This document shows, one piece after another, positions 26,201 through 42,100 of a DNA stretch of 64,000 nt (the first letter of the stretch is position 1; each line of letters starts with the position of its first letter). The stretch is from Yamagishiella unicocca (Eukaryota; Chlorophyta; Chlorophyceae; Chlamydomonadales; Volvocaceae): positions 496,001 to 560,000 of the forward strand of contig BDSL01000014.1 of the NCBI GenBank assembly GCA_003116995.1, read 5' to 3'. The translations under genes and the position numbers were made by a program. The notes below the pieces were generated by a model. That model was not told where the DNA came from and ran no database searches. It saw only the letters and a program-made list of their open reading frames with translations.

Positions 26201-29200
26201 GGGGTTGACTGCTGGATAACCTGGCTGGCTGTGGATTGGTGTGCAGCCTCGGCTCGATTTCACTTGATTCCCCCAAAAAACAAATATTCCGCTGCATGTT
26301 GCGCGTCATCCTGCCTGATTCGGTTTCATTTCGCTTCACGTCCCTGACTCTTGGCTCCACCTCGCCCTCGCGGCCGCCCCCCGAGCAGGTTGCCAACATG
26401 TGGGGCAGGGGGATCGACAAGTACCCCTTCGCGGAGCGCCTGGCCTGGGCCGAGAGGATGCTGCCGGCCGTGCAGGCCAGCGCGGCATCCCCCCTGGAGG
26501 GGTCGGGCACCTGGTGGCAGGGCGGCGAGCGGCCCTGGCAGCTGCTGGCAACGTGCTACGAGGTGGCCGGGGCACTGAGCTGCGGCAGCAACCCGGCAGC
26601 GTACGTCAGCTACCACCCGGTCAACCAGGTGGGGAGGCCGGGGGGGGTCTTAGTGGGGCTTATGACGGCTCGAGGAGGGCTTTCTGGGGCTTATGGGGGG
26701 GTCACGGTATGACAGTGCAGCAGGTGCACGCCAGGGTGCCACGCGAGGGGTCTCCCGCTGTGAGAAGAGGGTGCCGAAGGGGGTGTAGGGTGCGGGAGTC
26801 GCTCGGGGTAGCGCTGTCTGTCCGGGTTCCAGGCAAGAGCAGTATCACTGATTGAGCAGCAGCACTGGGTCGAGCAGCAGCACTGGGTCGAGCAGCAGCA
26901 CTGGATTGAGCAGCAGCACTGGGTCGAGCAGCAGCACTGGGTCGAGCAGCAGCACTGGGTTCAGCTCCCTGAAAGTCGAAGTGGACCAACGGCGGTGCGG
27001 CATCTGCGTCTGGACGGCCAGCTGCGGCTGGGGCCTCTGCGCCTCCTATGCCTTGGGTGCTGAGTCAGCGTCCAAGCAGCACTCCTCCAAGACCAGACAT
27101 CCAGCACCAAGGCACCGGACCACCGACCCTGGCGCAGCCGTAGCCCCATCACACGGGTCCTCAGCGGCCAGGCTTACCATTTGCCCTCCCCTCCCTCGCC
27201 CCCTCAGGATGGCACCTGCAACGGGCTGCAGCATTACGCGGCGCTAGCCCGGGATAAGGGCTGCGGCGCTGCCGTGAACCTGCTCCCCGCCAGTCGGCCG
27301 CAGGACGTGTACCAGGTACGTAGGACGTGTACCAGGACAACAGGGGCACGACACTGGCTGCCCAGGCCCCCCAAACAGCTCGCCTCTCTCCCACGGGTCT
27401 TCCTCACAAATATCCTCTCTTCCTCACAAATATCCTCTCTTCCTCACAAATATCCTCTCTTCCTCACAAATATCCTCTCTTCCTCACAAATATCCTCTCT
27501 TCCTCACAAATATCCTCTCTTCCTCACAAATATCCTCTCTTCCTCACAAATATCCTCTCTTCCTCACAAATATCCTCTCTTCCTCACAAATATCCTCTCT
27601 TCCTCGGTCCACCCTGGGCCGCGCCGCTTGGGAACTCCCCCGCCCCAGCTCAGCAGTACCGTGTTCCAACCATCGCTCAACCACCAACCACTCAACCGCC
27701 GCGCGCTGCCGAACCCCCCGCGTTCCCGTGCCAACCCCGTGCCGTCGGCGTTTGCCTGACAGGCGGTCGCCGACGCCGTGGCGGAGCGGGTGGCGCGAGC
27801 TCGCGCGCAGGGGCGCTCCGAAGCCGCCAAGGTGTTTGGCTCCGTTGACCGCAAGCTGGTCAAGCAGACCGTCATGACGTACGTGTACGGCGTCACGATC
27901 GTGGGGGCACGGGAGCAGATCGAGAACCGTCTGGAGGAGCGGGGCTGGACCAACGTCCGGGAGCGCAGAAAGGTGCGGCCGGCGCAGTGGGGGTTGCAAG
28001 GAAAACCCATGTACGAAGGGGAAAACCGTTTAGGATAGCCGTGGCGCAGTGGGCGGTTGCAGGGAGGACCCGTGTAGAAAGCAGGATCACCGTTTAGGAC
28101 AGACGTTTCGAGAGTGGCGCAGTGGGAGGGGCGTACGTTGCAATTGGGGCTCACGAGCTGGTAGTACGAGGCGCACAAATGGGGGCTGGGGTGTGTGTGC
28201 CACGCACGAAGGTGAACTGGAGGCCATGTGTGTCTTTCTTTCGCCTTGAACCTGAGCCACCACCCACGCAATCCGCGGGTATCCCGGTGGTGCTGCAAAA
28301 CACACACACGCAGGTTGCCACCTACCTGGCCCACATTACCTTCGAGTCCATGGGGGACGTGTTTGGACCCGCCGTGGCGGTACGATCCTGGCTGGATAAC
28401 TGTGCCAAGGTGTGTCGGACTCCTGGGGCCGGCTGATGGACGATGGGGAAACAGAGGGGTAAAGCGGGGTTTCAGGGGGGTTTCAGGGGGGTAGGGTGCG
28501 GGGGATTTGGGAGGCAACGCGCCGCGCCGGTACCCCGTACAACGCGTCCACCTTCCATCCTTGCCCCGCGAACCTGCCGGAGCTGACCTTTGGGGGCTTC
28601 CTGCCGTACTGTACGAACGTACGGCGCCCTGCCCTGGCCTGGTGACATGTACGACCTGCCCGCCTGCCCCAGCACGCTGTGTCCTCCGGTCACCCAGTCA
28701 TGTGGAGCAGCCCACTGGGCTTCCCCATCGAGCAGCCCTACCGCAAGCTGCCAACCATACAGGTGGTGACCAGCCTGCAGGTACGGGGCCGGAGGGCTGA
28801 GAAGTGGACCTGGGGGCAGGGAGATATGTGTATTTGGTTCCGGGAGGGGACGAGAGGGTGCTGGCTGCTGTGAGGCGGCTGCTGAGAGGCCGGTAGCAGA
28901 GGTAGGGCTGCAGCTCCCAACCGTCTAACCATTCCTAACGCCCAACTGCCCGCCCAGTCCTTCACGCTCCGCGACAATGGCTCGGAGGAGGGGGCCCCGC
29001 TGGACACGCGGCGGCAGCGCAGCGGCTTCCCGCCCAACTACATCCACTCGCTCGACGGCGCGCACATGATGATGACGGCGGCGGCGGTGCGGGCGGCGGG
29101 CGGCTGCTTCGCGGCGGTGCACGACAGCTTCTGGACGCATGCCGCCTCCGTGGACTTCATGAACACGGCCATACGGTGGGGAGAGAGGCAGGAAATGGCA

Positions 29201-29724
29201 GCGGGGCTGGGGTGTGTGGCAACAGGGAGGGGAGGTAGGGGTGGCGCTTACGGTATGGTGGTGGTGGTGGTGGTGGTGGTGGTGGGGTTGGGGTGTGTGG
29301 CAGTGGGGAGGTAGGGGTGGCGCTTACGGTGTGGTCGTGGTGGTGGTGGTGGTAGTGGCGGTGGTGGTAGTGGTTGTGGTGGTTGTGGTGATGGTGGTGG
29401 GTGCACATCGGAGTTACGACACATCCAGTGTCAGCTGTCACTCGACGATTTGAGCCACTTCCTCCCTTACCCCGGCCCTATACCCTCCGCTCTCCTCCCC
29501 TTCCCTTCCCCTCCCCTCCCCTTCCCTCCCCCCTCTCCTCGACCTCCCTGGACCTTAGCGACACGTTCGTCCAGCTCCACACCCGGCCTCTGCTGCACGA
29601 GCTGCGCTCCGAGTTGGCCGCCAACCCGCTGTACCAGAACGCCACGGTGACCCTGGCGCCTGTGCCTCCTGCAGGGGACTTGGACCTGCAGGAGGTGCGC
29701 AACTCCACGTACTTCTTTTCTTAA
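17247..29724 (+). CDS. RPOT: T7-phage-type organellar DNA-directed RNA polymerase
   Basis: Exons: 17247-18847, 19545-19686, 19943-20273, 20524-20651, 21037-21354, 21751-21993, a micro-exon from 22206 (end unclear), 22563-22751, 23251-23376, 23783-23918, 24345-24427, 24912-25055, 25559-25761, 26007-26130, 26389-26628, 27208-27315, 27763-27972, 28314-28409, 28673-28780, 28958-29175 and 29559-29724. This gives about 1,645 residues. A true ATG precedes an Arg/Ser/Ala-rich, transit-peptide-like start and about 400 residues of low complexity. Core motifs follow: [37 protein letters not shown] (catalytic Asp, T7 D537), [16 protein letters not shown] (T7 K631/Y639), [13 protein letters not shown] and VHDSFWTHA (T7 D812). 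The family transcribes mitochondrial, and in some plants plastid, DNA; mitochondrial targeting is the default inference for a green alga. The end TYFFS* replaces the usual Phe-Ala carboxy end. The main uncertainty is the exon at about 22.2 kb. Confidence 0.96.
18996..19128 (+). repeat. Perfect 7-bp tandem array, 19 copies, RPOT intron 1
   Basis: GTAGCTG is repeated 19 times with no mismatch over 133 bases, inside the intron between exons 18847 and 19545. The unit contains AGCT, so the array can also pair with itself. Confidence 0.97.
23401..23506 (+). repeat. TGCGGTGGT-type 9-bp minisatellite, RPOT intron
   Basis: Near-perfect tandem units of TGCGGTGGT with one GGT-expanded stretch, between exons 23376 and 23783. 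Both strands read as open frames of Gly/Cys or Val, which is an artefact of the repeat. Confidence 0.9.
24442..24489 (+). repeat. 12-bp tandem repeat, 4 copies, RPOT intron
   Basis: GGGCAGGTGGCG repeated four times just downstream of the donor at 24427. Confidence 0.9.
26853..26960 (+). repeat. 18-bp tandem repeat, 6 copies, RPOT intron
   Basis: Units of the form [TC]GAGCAGCAGCACTGG[GA]T, six copies, in the intron between exons 26628 and 27208. Only the first base and one G/A vary. Confidence 0.95.
27401..27600 (+). repeat. Perfect 20-bp tandem array, 10 copies, RPOT intron
   Basis: TCCTCACAAATATCCTCTCT is repeated ten times with no mismatch in the intron between exons 27315 and 27763. There is no spacer between units, so this is a minisatellite and not a CRISPR array. 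It directly follows a copy of the CACGGGTCTTCCTC dispersed motif, whose last six bases resemble the repeat start. Confidence 0.97.
29255..29400 (+). repeat. (GGT)n-rich tract, last RPOT intron
   Basis: Two GGT/GTG runs (29255-29286 and about 29333-29400) separated by a near-duplicate of GGTAGGGGTGGCGCTTACGG. They lie between exons 29175 and 29559. Confidence 0.85.
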
Positions 29725-31761
29725 ACTAATGATACTTGGTGCATTAGTGGGTGCGTGAATGTGCGGCTGCTACGTTGGTGACCTGTTTGCTGACTTTGGA
29801 GGGTAGAGGTAGGACGAGGAGGAGGAGGAGGAGGTGGAGGAGAGGGAAGTAGCGGGAATGGTATTATGGTAGTGGTAGCGGTGGTAGGGGGTTGCGGGTG
29901 CAGGTGCGAGATGGGTCGAGCGGCAAGGATGCCCCCTGCCGCGGCCAGTCAGCGTTTACAGGGCGCCTTCTGGGTACGTGGGAGGCAGGCAGGAGGGTGC
30001 AGCTGCGGCAGCCGGGGCCTTAACTGTTAACTCGGAGGCTGGTGTTCTGAAGATCTGTTAGGGATCAGGTGGTAGGCGGCAAGGGCGGAGGCATGCGCGC
30101 GTGTGGCGGGGCGAGGGGCGCCGGCACCGTGGTGGAGGAGGGCAGGTGTCCGGACTGCCCGCTGCATGCTGCTGCGGGTGGTCAGGGTTCGGCTTTCGGA
30201 GCGCCACTTCCGACCGACGAGCAAGCAGCCGATATTGACGGACGCGTGACGGAGGCGGTGTGTCTAGAGGCGTTTGTGGACTGGTACGGCACTATCCTTG
30301 AGAGTATGGTGTGTTCGTGAAAAGCAAAATACCGCACAGCAACCCACATTTTTGACTTGATCCAACCATCCATACGCCTTCCTCGTGCGACGAAGCCCTT
30401 GCCTGGCGGCTTCTGTCGAATTGACCACCTGCCGACTGCGGTCTCGGCAGTGCTCGGTGGCGCGCCCTTCGCTTCTTCGTTTACCCGTGTGGAACCTGCC
30501 TGAACCTGCAGGTGGAGCACCCTCGGATAAATGCGCCCATCTTGCCATCTAGCCCTCTTTGCAGCAGCATACCGCATATCGCGTGCGCACTACAGTAGGC
30601 CCTGCATCGCAGCTGAAGACGTCTGAGCTGTTGAGTGTGGGCGTTGCGGGCAGCATACATTTTGTGTTGGGATGACCGCCACACGCGCTAAGCAGTGTGC
30701 GCGGACCACATGGCGGGTGAGCAGCCATTTTCCGTATGGCACATAAAGGACCGCGAGCAAAGTGCTGCCGTACAAGATGCAGGCCCGGGGTCGGTAGATG
30801 CATGCGCGATCTTCCACATTCGGCATGCATCACGGTCGTTGTTGTTGATTCTGGGGGCGCCAGGGCACAGACCGGAAGGCAGGGCACATCACCCTGACGT
30901 GTTCATGTCCTATCCCCGTCATGCTCCGGGGCTAAGCGAGGGATGCACGGACGGCATAGAGGCTCTAGGGAAAAGTAGTGTGTTGCGCGCTGCAGAAGCC
31001 AGGTCCACGGGAGGTGCTGAAACGTGCATGGACGCGCCGGAAGCTGCTCATAGCGCACCCGGCGCTGGTGCGCGGTGCCGGCGGCAAGGCGCACAGCCAG
31101 ATGCAGCACGCGGAGTGGGGAGACCCCTGACGCGAGACTCAACCGCCCGGCGCAGGAGGGGGAGGGCGCGCAGCAAGGTGCGACATCTACGGTGCCATGG
31201 CTGTGTTTTGTTCCGCATGTGAGGCGCCGCGAGGGCCTGAGGCTGGCAATGGCACTGCGCCTGGAACCCGATACCGGGTGTGTCGGGATCGTCGGGCAGT
31301 CGCGAGCAGCCCCCCATAGGCAGGCACCACGCCACACCCAAGGAGGAACACGACGGACCCACGGCTAAGCCAAGCGCGCAGCTCGGAGTGCCTCGCCCCA
31401 AACCCGCAGAACTGGAACCAGTAGGACTAGAATATGAGGGCAGTAGAGGAAACTGGACTAGGATGGTGGGAGAGAAACCCCTGGAATAGCGTGGAACCGG
31501 TAGGGGGGATGAGACGGAAACCCGTGGTCCGACGCGTAAAGATGGGGGAGGGCAGCGGGTAGAGGCGGCGTCACGACACCCGTGGATGGAGTGGGGTGCG
31601 GATGGAGCACACTCGAAGAGCAAGGGTCCCGGGGCTAGAGGCCGGCCCAAACGACAGCTACAGCAAGACACCAAAAACACGCAAAAAGCCAGAATCAAAG
31701 AGATCGCCAATGTGTGCAAGCCGGTCGCTAGTCAGGATAACTACCCGAGGTGCCCCACCCG
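29725..31761. other. Downstream flank of RPOT up to the tRNA gene
   Basis: No supportable protein gene. Purine-rich GAGGAGGAGG repeats (29812-29845) follow the RPOT stop and belong to its 3' UTR or flank. Frames between 30.0 and 31.7 kb are open by composition only and have no recognisable domain on either strand. The 31440-31610 stretch has several GGAAACCCGTGG-like pieces related to the dispersed intronic motif. Confidence 0.4.
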
Positions 31762-31834
31762 GCGGGTTTAGCTCAGTTGGGAGAGCGTAAGACTGAAGAT
31801 CTTAAGGTCACTAGTTCGATCCTAGTAGCTCGCA
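31762..31834 (+). tRNA. trnF(GAA): tRNA-Phe (anticodon GAA)
   Basis: 73 nt, no intron. The acceptor stem GCGGGTT/AGCTCGC pairs throughout, with two G-U pairs. The D-arm is GCTC-AGTTGGGA-GAGC. The anticodon stem TAAGA/TCTTA is perfect around loop CTGAAGA, giving GAA. The T-arm is ACTAG-TTCGATC-CTAGT. The discriminator is A. The A-box (TAGCTCAGTTGG) and B-box (GTTCGATCC) are intact, so it should be transcribed by RNA polymerase III. CCA is not encoded, as expected for a nuclear gene. Confidence 0.97.
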
Positions 31835-31854
31835 GCGCAGAGCTCCGGCATCCA

Positions 31855-31859
31855 TTTTT
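31855..31859 (+). terminator. RNA polymerase III terminator of tRNA-Phe
   Basis: TTTTT begins 21 bases past the tRNA 3' end, the usual form and distance for a Pol III stop. Confidence 0.8.
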
Positions 31860-31900
31860 GTGCGCGTCAGATTAATCACAGGCTCTGTAGATTGGTGAGT

Positions 31901-31959
31901 GAGGTCGGTGACGGGCGTCACTGTCCACCCTGACGCCAAATATTGGAACACTCGATGAC
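31901..31959 (+). repeat. 59-bp direct repeat, copy A
   Basis: Matches 32943-33001 at 55 of 59 positions. It starts GAGGTCGGTGACGGGCGTCA and ends TTGGAACACTCGATGAC. It contains the small inverted repeat GTGAC-GGGC-GTCAC. It begins 66 bases after the tRNA-Phe gene. Confidence 0.95.
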
Positions 31960-32093
31960 GCCAGTGTCCTCAGGAGCATGTGGTTGGCGGCCGCTAGGCA
32001 TGGTCGCACAGGCGGCCGTGCAGCGCCTGGAGGGATGGCGGCGGAAGGAGCAACGTAGGCAGCAGCAGAGCCAACAGCAGCCTGCGGGGTTAG

Positions 32094-32378
32094 GGCACCA
32101 CCCCCCGTGTACGTGTAGAGCAGGACGGGGAGGAGGCTCTGGGTGGCGAATACGATTCAGAGGAAAATAGTGATGAGGGGCAAGACCCGGAAAGTAATCC
32201 GGAATGGCAATGGAATGCAGAAGGGAGCATCAGCGGGGATGAGGGGGAGGACAAAGGGAGCCCGGGGGAGGAGGAAGACGGGGGAAGCGATCCAGGTGAG
32301 TCCGAATGGGAATGGTCTGCAGAAGGGTACGTCAGTGGGGACGACGAGGGAGACGAGCAGGGGGCCCCAGCAGTATGA
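32094..32378 (+). CDS. Short acidic Trp-containing reading frame, possible terminal exon
   Basis: 94 open codons between an upstream TAG and a TGA, with no ATG, so at best it is an exon. It is strongly acidic (EENSDEGQD, GDEGEDKG, GEEEDGG, DDEGDEQG). It contains two diverged copies of a 17-18-residue unit, PEWQWNAEGSISGDEGED and SEWEWSAEGYVSGDDEG. Repeat conservation at the protein level favours coding. No domain is recognised and no partner exon was found. It lies between the two 59-bp direct repeats. It could be a remnant of a mobile element or a chance frame. Confidence 0.3.
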   Translation, partial: GTTPRVRVEQDGEEALGGEYDSEENSDEGQDPESNPEWQWNAEGSISGDEGEDKGSPGEEEDGGSDPGESEWEWSAEGYVSGDDEGDEQGAPAV

Positions 32379-32942
32379 TGTCCCAGATTGAAAGAGTGCC
32401 ACGTACATGCCACTGCATAAGAACGAGCGTGAGATCACATTGATTTGAGGTCCATGTTGTTTGGGATGGACCCACACGGGACGGATGTACCATATGGGAT
32501 GGTTATATGGCTAAAGGGCAGTCCATAGATATGCCCATAATAACCATCTGCAGCCGTACAAATGCCTTGACAAAATATGTAACGATTACATGTTTCTATA
32601 CCGTCCCCAGTCATACGAGTACGCACGATCAGTAGCATGTGTTTCCACATCACCCCACCCCGGTCTTCCTCGAAACCCCGCCCCGTCCGTCGGCGCACCA
32701 ACCCTCCACACCCCGCCCCGAACTGTACACTGTAGTGGCATAGAGTCTGGTCAAGTCGTAGATAGCATAGGTCCGTATTAACCTGCGCCTTCCTTGCAAT
32801 GCGTACTGAGCGTATACTAATGGTGTCTGAGCTTTTGTTAATGTATGGACAAATGTCCTAAGGAGCGCATTGAAGCCCGCAAACGCATTTAGGAATACGG
32901 TTCTGTGAATAAGATCGCCAAGTGTCGTACATTCATCATGAC

Positions 32943-33001
32943 GAGGTCGGTGACGGGCGTCACTCTCCACCCTGATGCCAGATCTTGGAACACTCGATGA
33001 C
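32943..33001 (+). repeat. 59-bp direct repeat, copy B
   Basis: Second copy of the 31901-31959 repeat in the same orientation, 1,042 bp away, with four substitutions and no gaps. Confidence 0.95.
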
Positions 33002-35129
33002 AAAAGCAAGATCGCCAACGTCAACCCCAGGTCAAGCCGCGTGCTGGTGGAGTGGGTGTAAAACGCCGCAGATCTTGTGTCATATTATATGATGGCGACC
33101 GCATGTGCAAGGCCGTGCTTCCTGAGCACGATGGGAACACGGCTACAGTGAAAGATCTTTCTCTTACAGCAGTATTTCTGCGTTGCCAGGTGAACTTCGA
33201 ATGATGCCGCGGGTGCAGCACCATTTGCACAACGTGATGGCATTGCCGTCATTCGACAGCAGGACCGTATGTCATGCCTTATCAATGAATATGCAGTAGA
33301 CCGATCCGGTGCGCCTAATAACTCTTCTTGAGTCCCGCCCATGCTACTGCAGCCGCCGAACAACACACGATGACACCGGTCAACTGAAAACACGCACCCC
33401 GCTTCAATCCACAATGATCGCGAGGATGTAATGTGCGGGCGTGTTGTCGGAAGTCCAAAACAATCCGGACTTTCCGAAGGCATCCCCTCCACAGACACAC
33501 AGTGTCTCTTTCGTCTACTTCAGTGTCCGGCGCATCGCCCGATGGTTCCGGCTTGTAGTCTGGAGCCCAAAGTAACATAACAAGTACTACTACACACATC
33601 ACAACCAGGCCCACAAACGACATGGGCGATGAATTTGGTGAAACCAGCCACAAAGCGGACTCAACACAGCTTAAGCACGGAGAGCTTAAAGCTCAGAAAT
33701 GATGACACCTGCCGAGCCCAAGCTGGTGCGTGCTGGAAACCGGCTGTAGCTGATCGGGCACAAGCCCAGTCAGGATACGAGGAGCCGTCTGGCATACTCG
33801 TGAATGAAATGATAAGAGAAAATTATTTGGCGTGAACAACAGACATCCGCATGTATAGAACACTACCCCCGCCCTACTGCACGAGCGCGTCCATGCAACG
33901 AGATTGCACGGACCTGGTGCCCTCCCCCCATTACCATGCAGTTCGGAAAACACGCCGGCAACCCACAACTCAGACCCTCGCGCACCAACAACAGAATGGA
34001 GCATGGTACCATGATAACAGCTCCCCGGAGCCATCTGCAGCAACCAGAGGGCCCTCTCCTCGGACACAACATGTCTTGAACAGCCGTCAAAGGGGCTGCA
34101 AACTAACCCCGCTCTGCAACGCGGTATGAGCACCGCAAAACTGCCACCGCAAATATCCATGGGCCGAATGCCGACCCCCATTTCGGCCACCGCCGACAGG
34201 CTCCCACTTATGGAAGTAGGGTACCCTCAGAATTCCGCATCGCACTGAGGAATCAATCCGTTTAGTACCGTCTCTGGCCGCCTGGCCGCCGCCGCAAGTT
34301 ATGAATTGTGCAATCTTGATTATTCATCTGCCTCAAATATCACACAAGCAACAACACCATGAAGTCCCTGCCAAGTAAAGCATGGGAAGCACAGCCTGCC
34401 GAGGCGACACATGGCACAACCACCCGCACCACCACTTATGAGCACAGCCAATTCCCCGGACTCCGAGCAGCTGTGCGTCTTTGCACCTTCGCACATATGA
34501 ACACCATACCCTACCGCATGAGCTTAACATCGCAGCATCGCTGGCCCAGCCAAACAGCCACCATCATCATTGACCCAGTCAAACAGCCACCGCCATCGTT
34601 GACCCAGTCAAACAGCCACACTGTCGTTGACCCAGTCAAACAGCCACTACCAACTGAGTACGCTGCACATCGGCCTCAAGCACCACCCTGCCTGGCCTGT
34701 AGCCTGTGCTCTGAGCTACAGCAGGCGCCAGTGCACGACCTCAAGCTGTCACCACCACGCATCTCCTTTCTGACAGCAAAACACGACCCATGCTTACCCA
34801 AGACGCAAGGACAGCACGACCTCCACACCACAAGAATACCAATGAGAGGCGCTAGATAGCTGTGGCCCATCAGTCCAGCCATACTTATACTGACTCGCTT
34901 CCTGAATCGCTTTTGTGTCCACACACAAGAATACCGGCAGCTAGGCAAATTCCCTGACAAACACACAAAACACATTTTCTTGAACACCAGCACGCGCGCA
35001 TCGGCATATATCCTTTCCTGTGTCACGGCGCTCCTCGCTCGATGGGCCTGGCTCTCGGTACGCTCCGAAACATAAAAAGCTGCTGCGTGGTCGCATTTGG
35101 CAACTTAACGGTGGTGGCTAGGCGGCATA
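33002..35129. other. Gene-poor region before the Myb gene 3' end
   Basis: A minus-strand frame at 33623-33315 (102 codons) starts with a true ATG and a hydrophobic stretch, MSFVGLVVMCVVVLVMLL, then acidic residues. It could encode a small membrane-anchored protein, but nothing else supports it. A 27-28-bp repeat containing TGACCCAGTCAAACAGCCAC occurs three times at about 34570-34650. The last few hundred bases before 35130 should be the 3' UTR of the Myb/polyQ gene. I see no other features. Confidence 0.35.
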
Positions 35130-39186
<4,057 letters not shown>

Positions 39187-42100
39187 CAGGGAGCCTTGCT
39201 TGTCCTACGGACGACGCGGTACTAATCCCACCATTCACCAGGCAAGACGATCGCACGATATTAGGTAGGAAGCTTCGTATTCACGGTGTCACTCGTTAAA
39301 CCGCGTTAAGAGCGAACGACGTAGCGTAGGCAAGCTGAACGGGCGGTGGGGTGTCCGCCCAGGGCTAATCCGCGCGCTGCCCGCACAAAGAAATGAGCTT
39401 CTGTGCGTCAATGTGGTGGTCAACGAGAGATCCTAGGGCCTGCGGCTTGAGTACAAAGCAGCTAGGCCTGGAAAACCAACCTTTCGTTGGGCGTACACAC
39501 TGCGCAGCCAAAGGCCGTGCATCAAGTTCAATATTTGTATGAATGGTATCTATTAAGTATACGGCCATTGCGTCTTCATCCGTTCATCGGCAGTTCGGCA
39601 CCAGTCGACGTCGTCATGTTCAACCGCCATGGCGTTGACAAATATTGTCAAGAGCGTACGCGCAAATAAAATTATGATAATGCTCTCATATGGCAGTGAA
39701 GCAACTCATGAGGCTAGGAGCATTTTTTTCATCCAGAAACCACCTGAAAAGCTACACTCACGTGAGTATATAATCGCACGGGTAATTAAAGCAGAGCATA
39801 CTGTTTCCCTGCTCAGAGTCGCAGGGACTGGAATTTCTTAGTGCTTACCACGACTCGAACCACTTTTTAGGAATCGCATTTCGTCAGGCCTGTTGGTTTC
39901 GACCTGAGCATCAGGACTCCTTACTTAGTCAATGTTATGCAAATGAATGCCTAACGCAGGCATCGGCGTATGGCAGTGCGAACGCAAGCCGTCGAGTAAG
40001 GGCCGAAAAGTAAGGGCCGTGGCGGTTACGCTGGCCGACGTTTGCAACATATCCATGAATTTAGAAGAATATGTTACAAAGCTGCAGCCTTATGGGGCCT
40101 ACGCCGGACTGCCACGGAGAAGTTAGTAACAGGGACGCGGCCATGGTAGCGGAAATACAAAGGGTCAGATGTGACACCGCAAGTGTTGCAAAAGACGACC
40201 TAAAGTCGCCTGCGCGTGTTGCGTGCGCCCCACCCCAGGGAGCACCTCTAAGGCGCATCTTCGGCACTAACTGGCGAGGCCCGGCATGGGCCCCTCTTCT
40301 TGCCCCGGGTTCGCCCGGGCTTGAAGACACTCTAATAAACCGTTATTAAGAAAACGTGAAATGTGTCACTCCGGCCAGCTCCGGCAAGGCAAAGACGACA
40401 ATGGTTCCTATCACCATATCCTAAAACCCACTTCATCCCCTACTCGCGAACTGTCGCAGCCCAGTGTGGGTCTTTGCAGGTGGTTCTGGGGGGTATGCGA
40501 GAAAACCGGTTGTTCGGCACCGGACCCGTGGGTTCTTTTGTGGGCCCCCAGCCCCCCACCGGATTCCCGGCCCATATGTGTCGGGAACGACAGGTTTCTC
40601 CCTGAGCCATGGTGGACACATTCGGATCCCAGACCGCTTGAGACCAGGAAACGAAGATGCACGGGCACAGGGACACGTTAGGCGTTAGGTGGCCGAAGCC
40701 TCATTGGTCATTGCCCGCTCCTACCGGGCACAACGCCATGCCTACGCCGGCGTTCCTTTCTTTACTGTTATGCCCTGCATTTCTTTATTAATATGCCCTG
40801 GGTTGCTTGGCTATCATGACCTGGGTTTCTTGACTATGATGGCCTGGGTTTCTTGGCTACTCGGTATTATGGCCTGGGTTTCTTGGCTATTAAGCCCTCG
40901 GTTTGTCCATTATTATGAAGGCATCGATTCGCAACAAAGAGTGCAGTTCTATAAGACGTCCCACCGTTGGCGGAAGTTGGAAACATGCGGCACAGCTCCG
41001 CCGCGCGTCACGACTTCGCCACAGAAGTGTGTGGAGCAGCATCCACTGATCCACATACCTAAAAAGCTCGCGTTGCCACAGCTACCGTAGCCATCGATTG
41101 CCAAACTGGCCCACCCTACTCAGCAGGCTGTATCAGGCTGGCTCCTGGCCACAAGAGTGTGAATAGAAAAATGCTACATGCAGAAAGTGAGGCGCCCAGC
41201 GCCGCCGGGTTCAAACATGCAAATGCGCGTGCCGCAATGCAGGGCTTCGGGCGCGCCCCTGTCATCCACGATGCCTTCTGTACCGCGCCACCCACCAACT
41301 GCGCGCGACACTTGGGAGCCCGTTCAGGGGGTGGCTCTTTGGGAACCACCGTCCCTTCCGGGCCGCGTGGGGAAGTCGTTTGTGCCGCAATAACACGCAT
41401 CGCTGAGGAGAAGCGATGCGGGCATCGCCTTTTGCGCGCTGCTGGCACCATCGCTGGTGCGGCCGCGCCCGCGCCGTCTTGTCCCGACTTCAGCCGCGCC
41501 CATGGGTCCGTCGCCATGCTCACGCAACAGGGATGCGACTGGCAGCCGAGCACCCACCGGCCAGGTGATGAGGTCACCACCGCCACCGAAAGCCCTGAAG
41601 CCCCAACCTTGATGCAACCCCACCTCGCATGTACGGCAGCCCTAACGTACGACAGAATTGCTCCTGCATGTACGAATGCGGCCGGCAGGTGCTCATCAGT
41701 GGTAAGCCGAGACAGGGTTACCATGCCTACAGCACAAATCACGCCCTGCGCATGCGCCAGGTCGGTGCTGCGCATCAGCTGCTGGGCACGCGATGCCTCC
41801 GAGCCCATGAATCGCACTCGGCAACTAGTACCGTAGTAGCATGATGGTCCTGTGACGTGCCTTGTCCACGCTGTGCCTCCCCATGGTCGCCTCACCCACC
41901 CACCGACCCACATCGCACCCACCCGTGTCAGTACACGGATTTCCACGCTACCACCCCCAGCCGCTGCAGTACAATATCGAACCCCCGGCCGACTGCCTCA
42001 TCAAGGACATGCATAACCGCTCAACCGGCGCCGCCGCCACTCCATCAAAATTAACCAGCAGCAATCAGTGGAACAGAGCACTCGTAGCGGCGGCGCCTAG

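Noticed and set aside
27401..27600. CRISPR-like array of regular repeats
   Set aside because: The units are contiguous with no spacers, inside a eukaryotic intron. It is a minisatellite.
41116..41946. 276-codon minus and 225-codon plus frames
   Set aside because: Both strands are open, no family is recognised, and no start or splice context was found. Too weak to call a gene, though a mobile-element remnant is not excluded.
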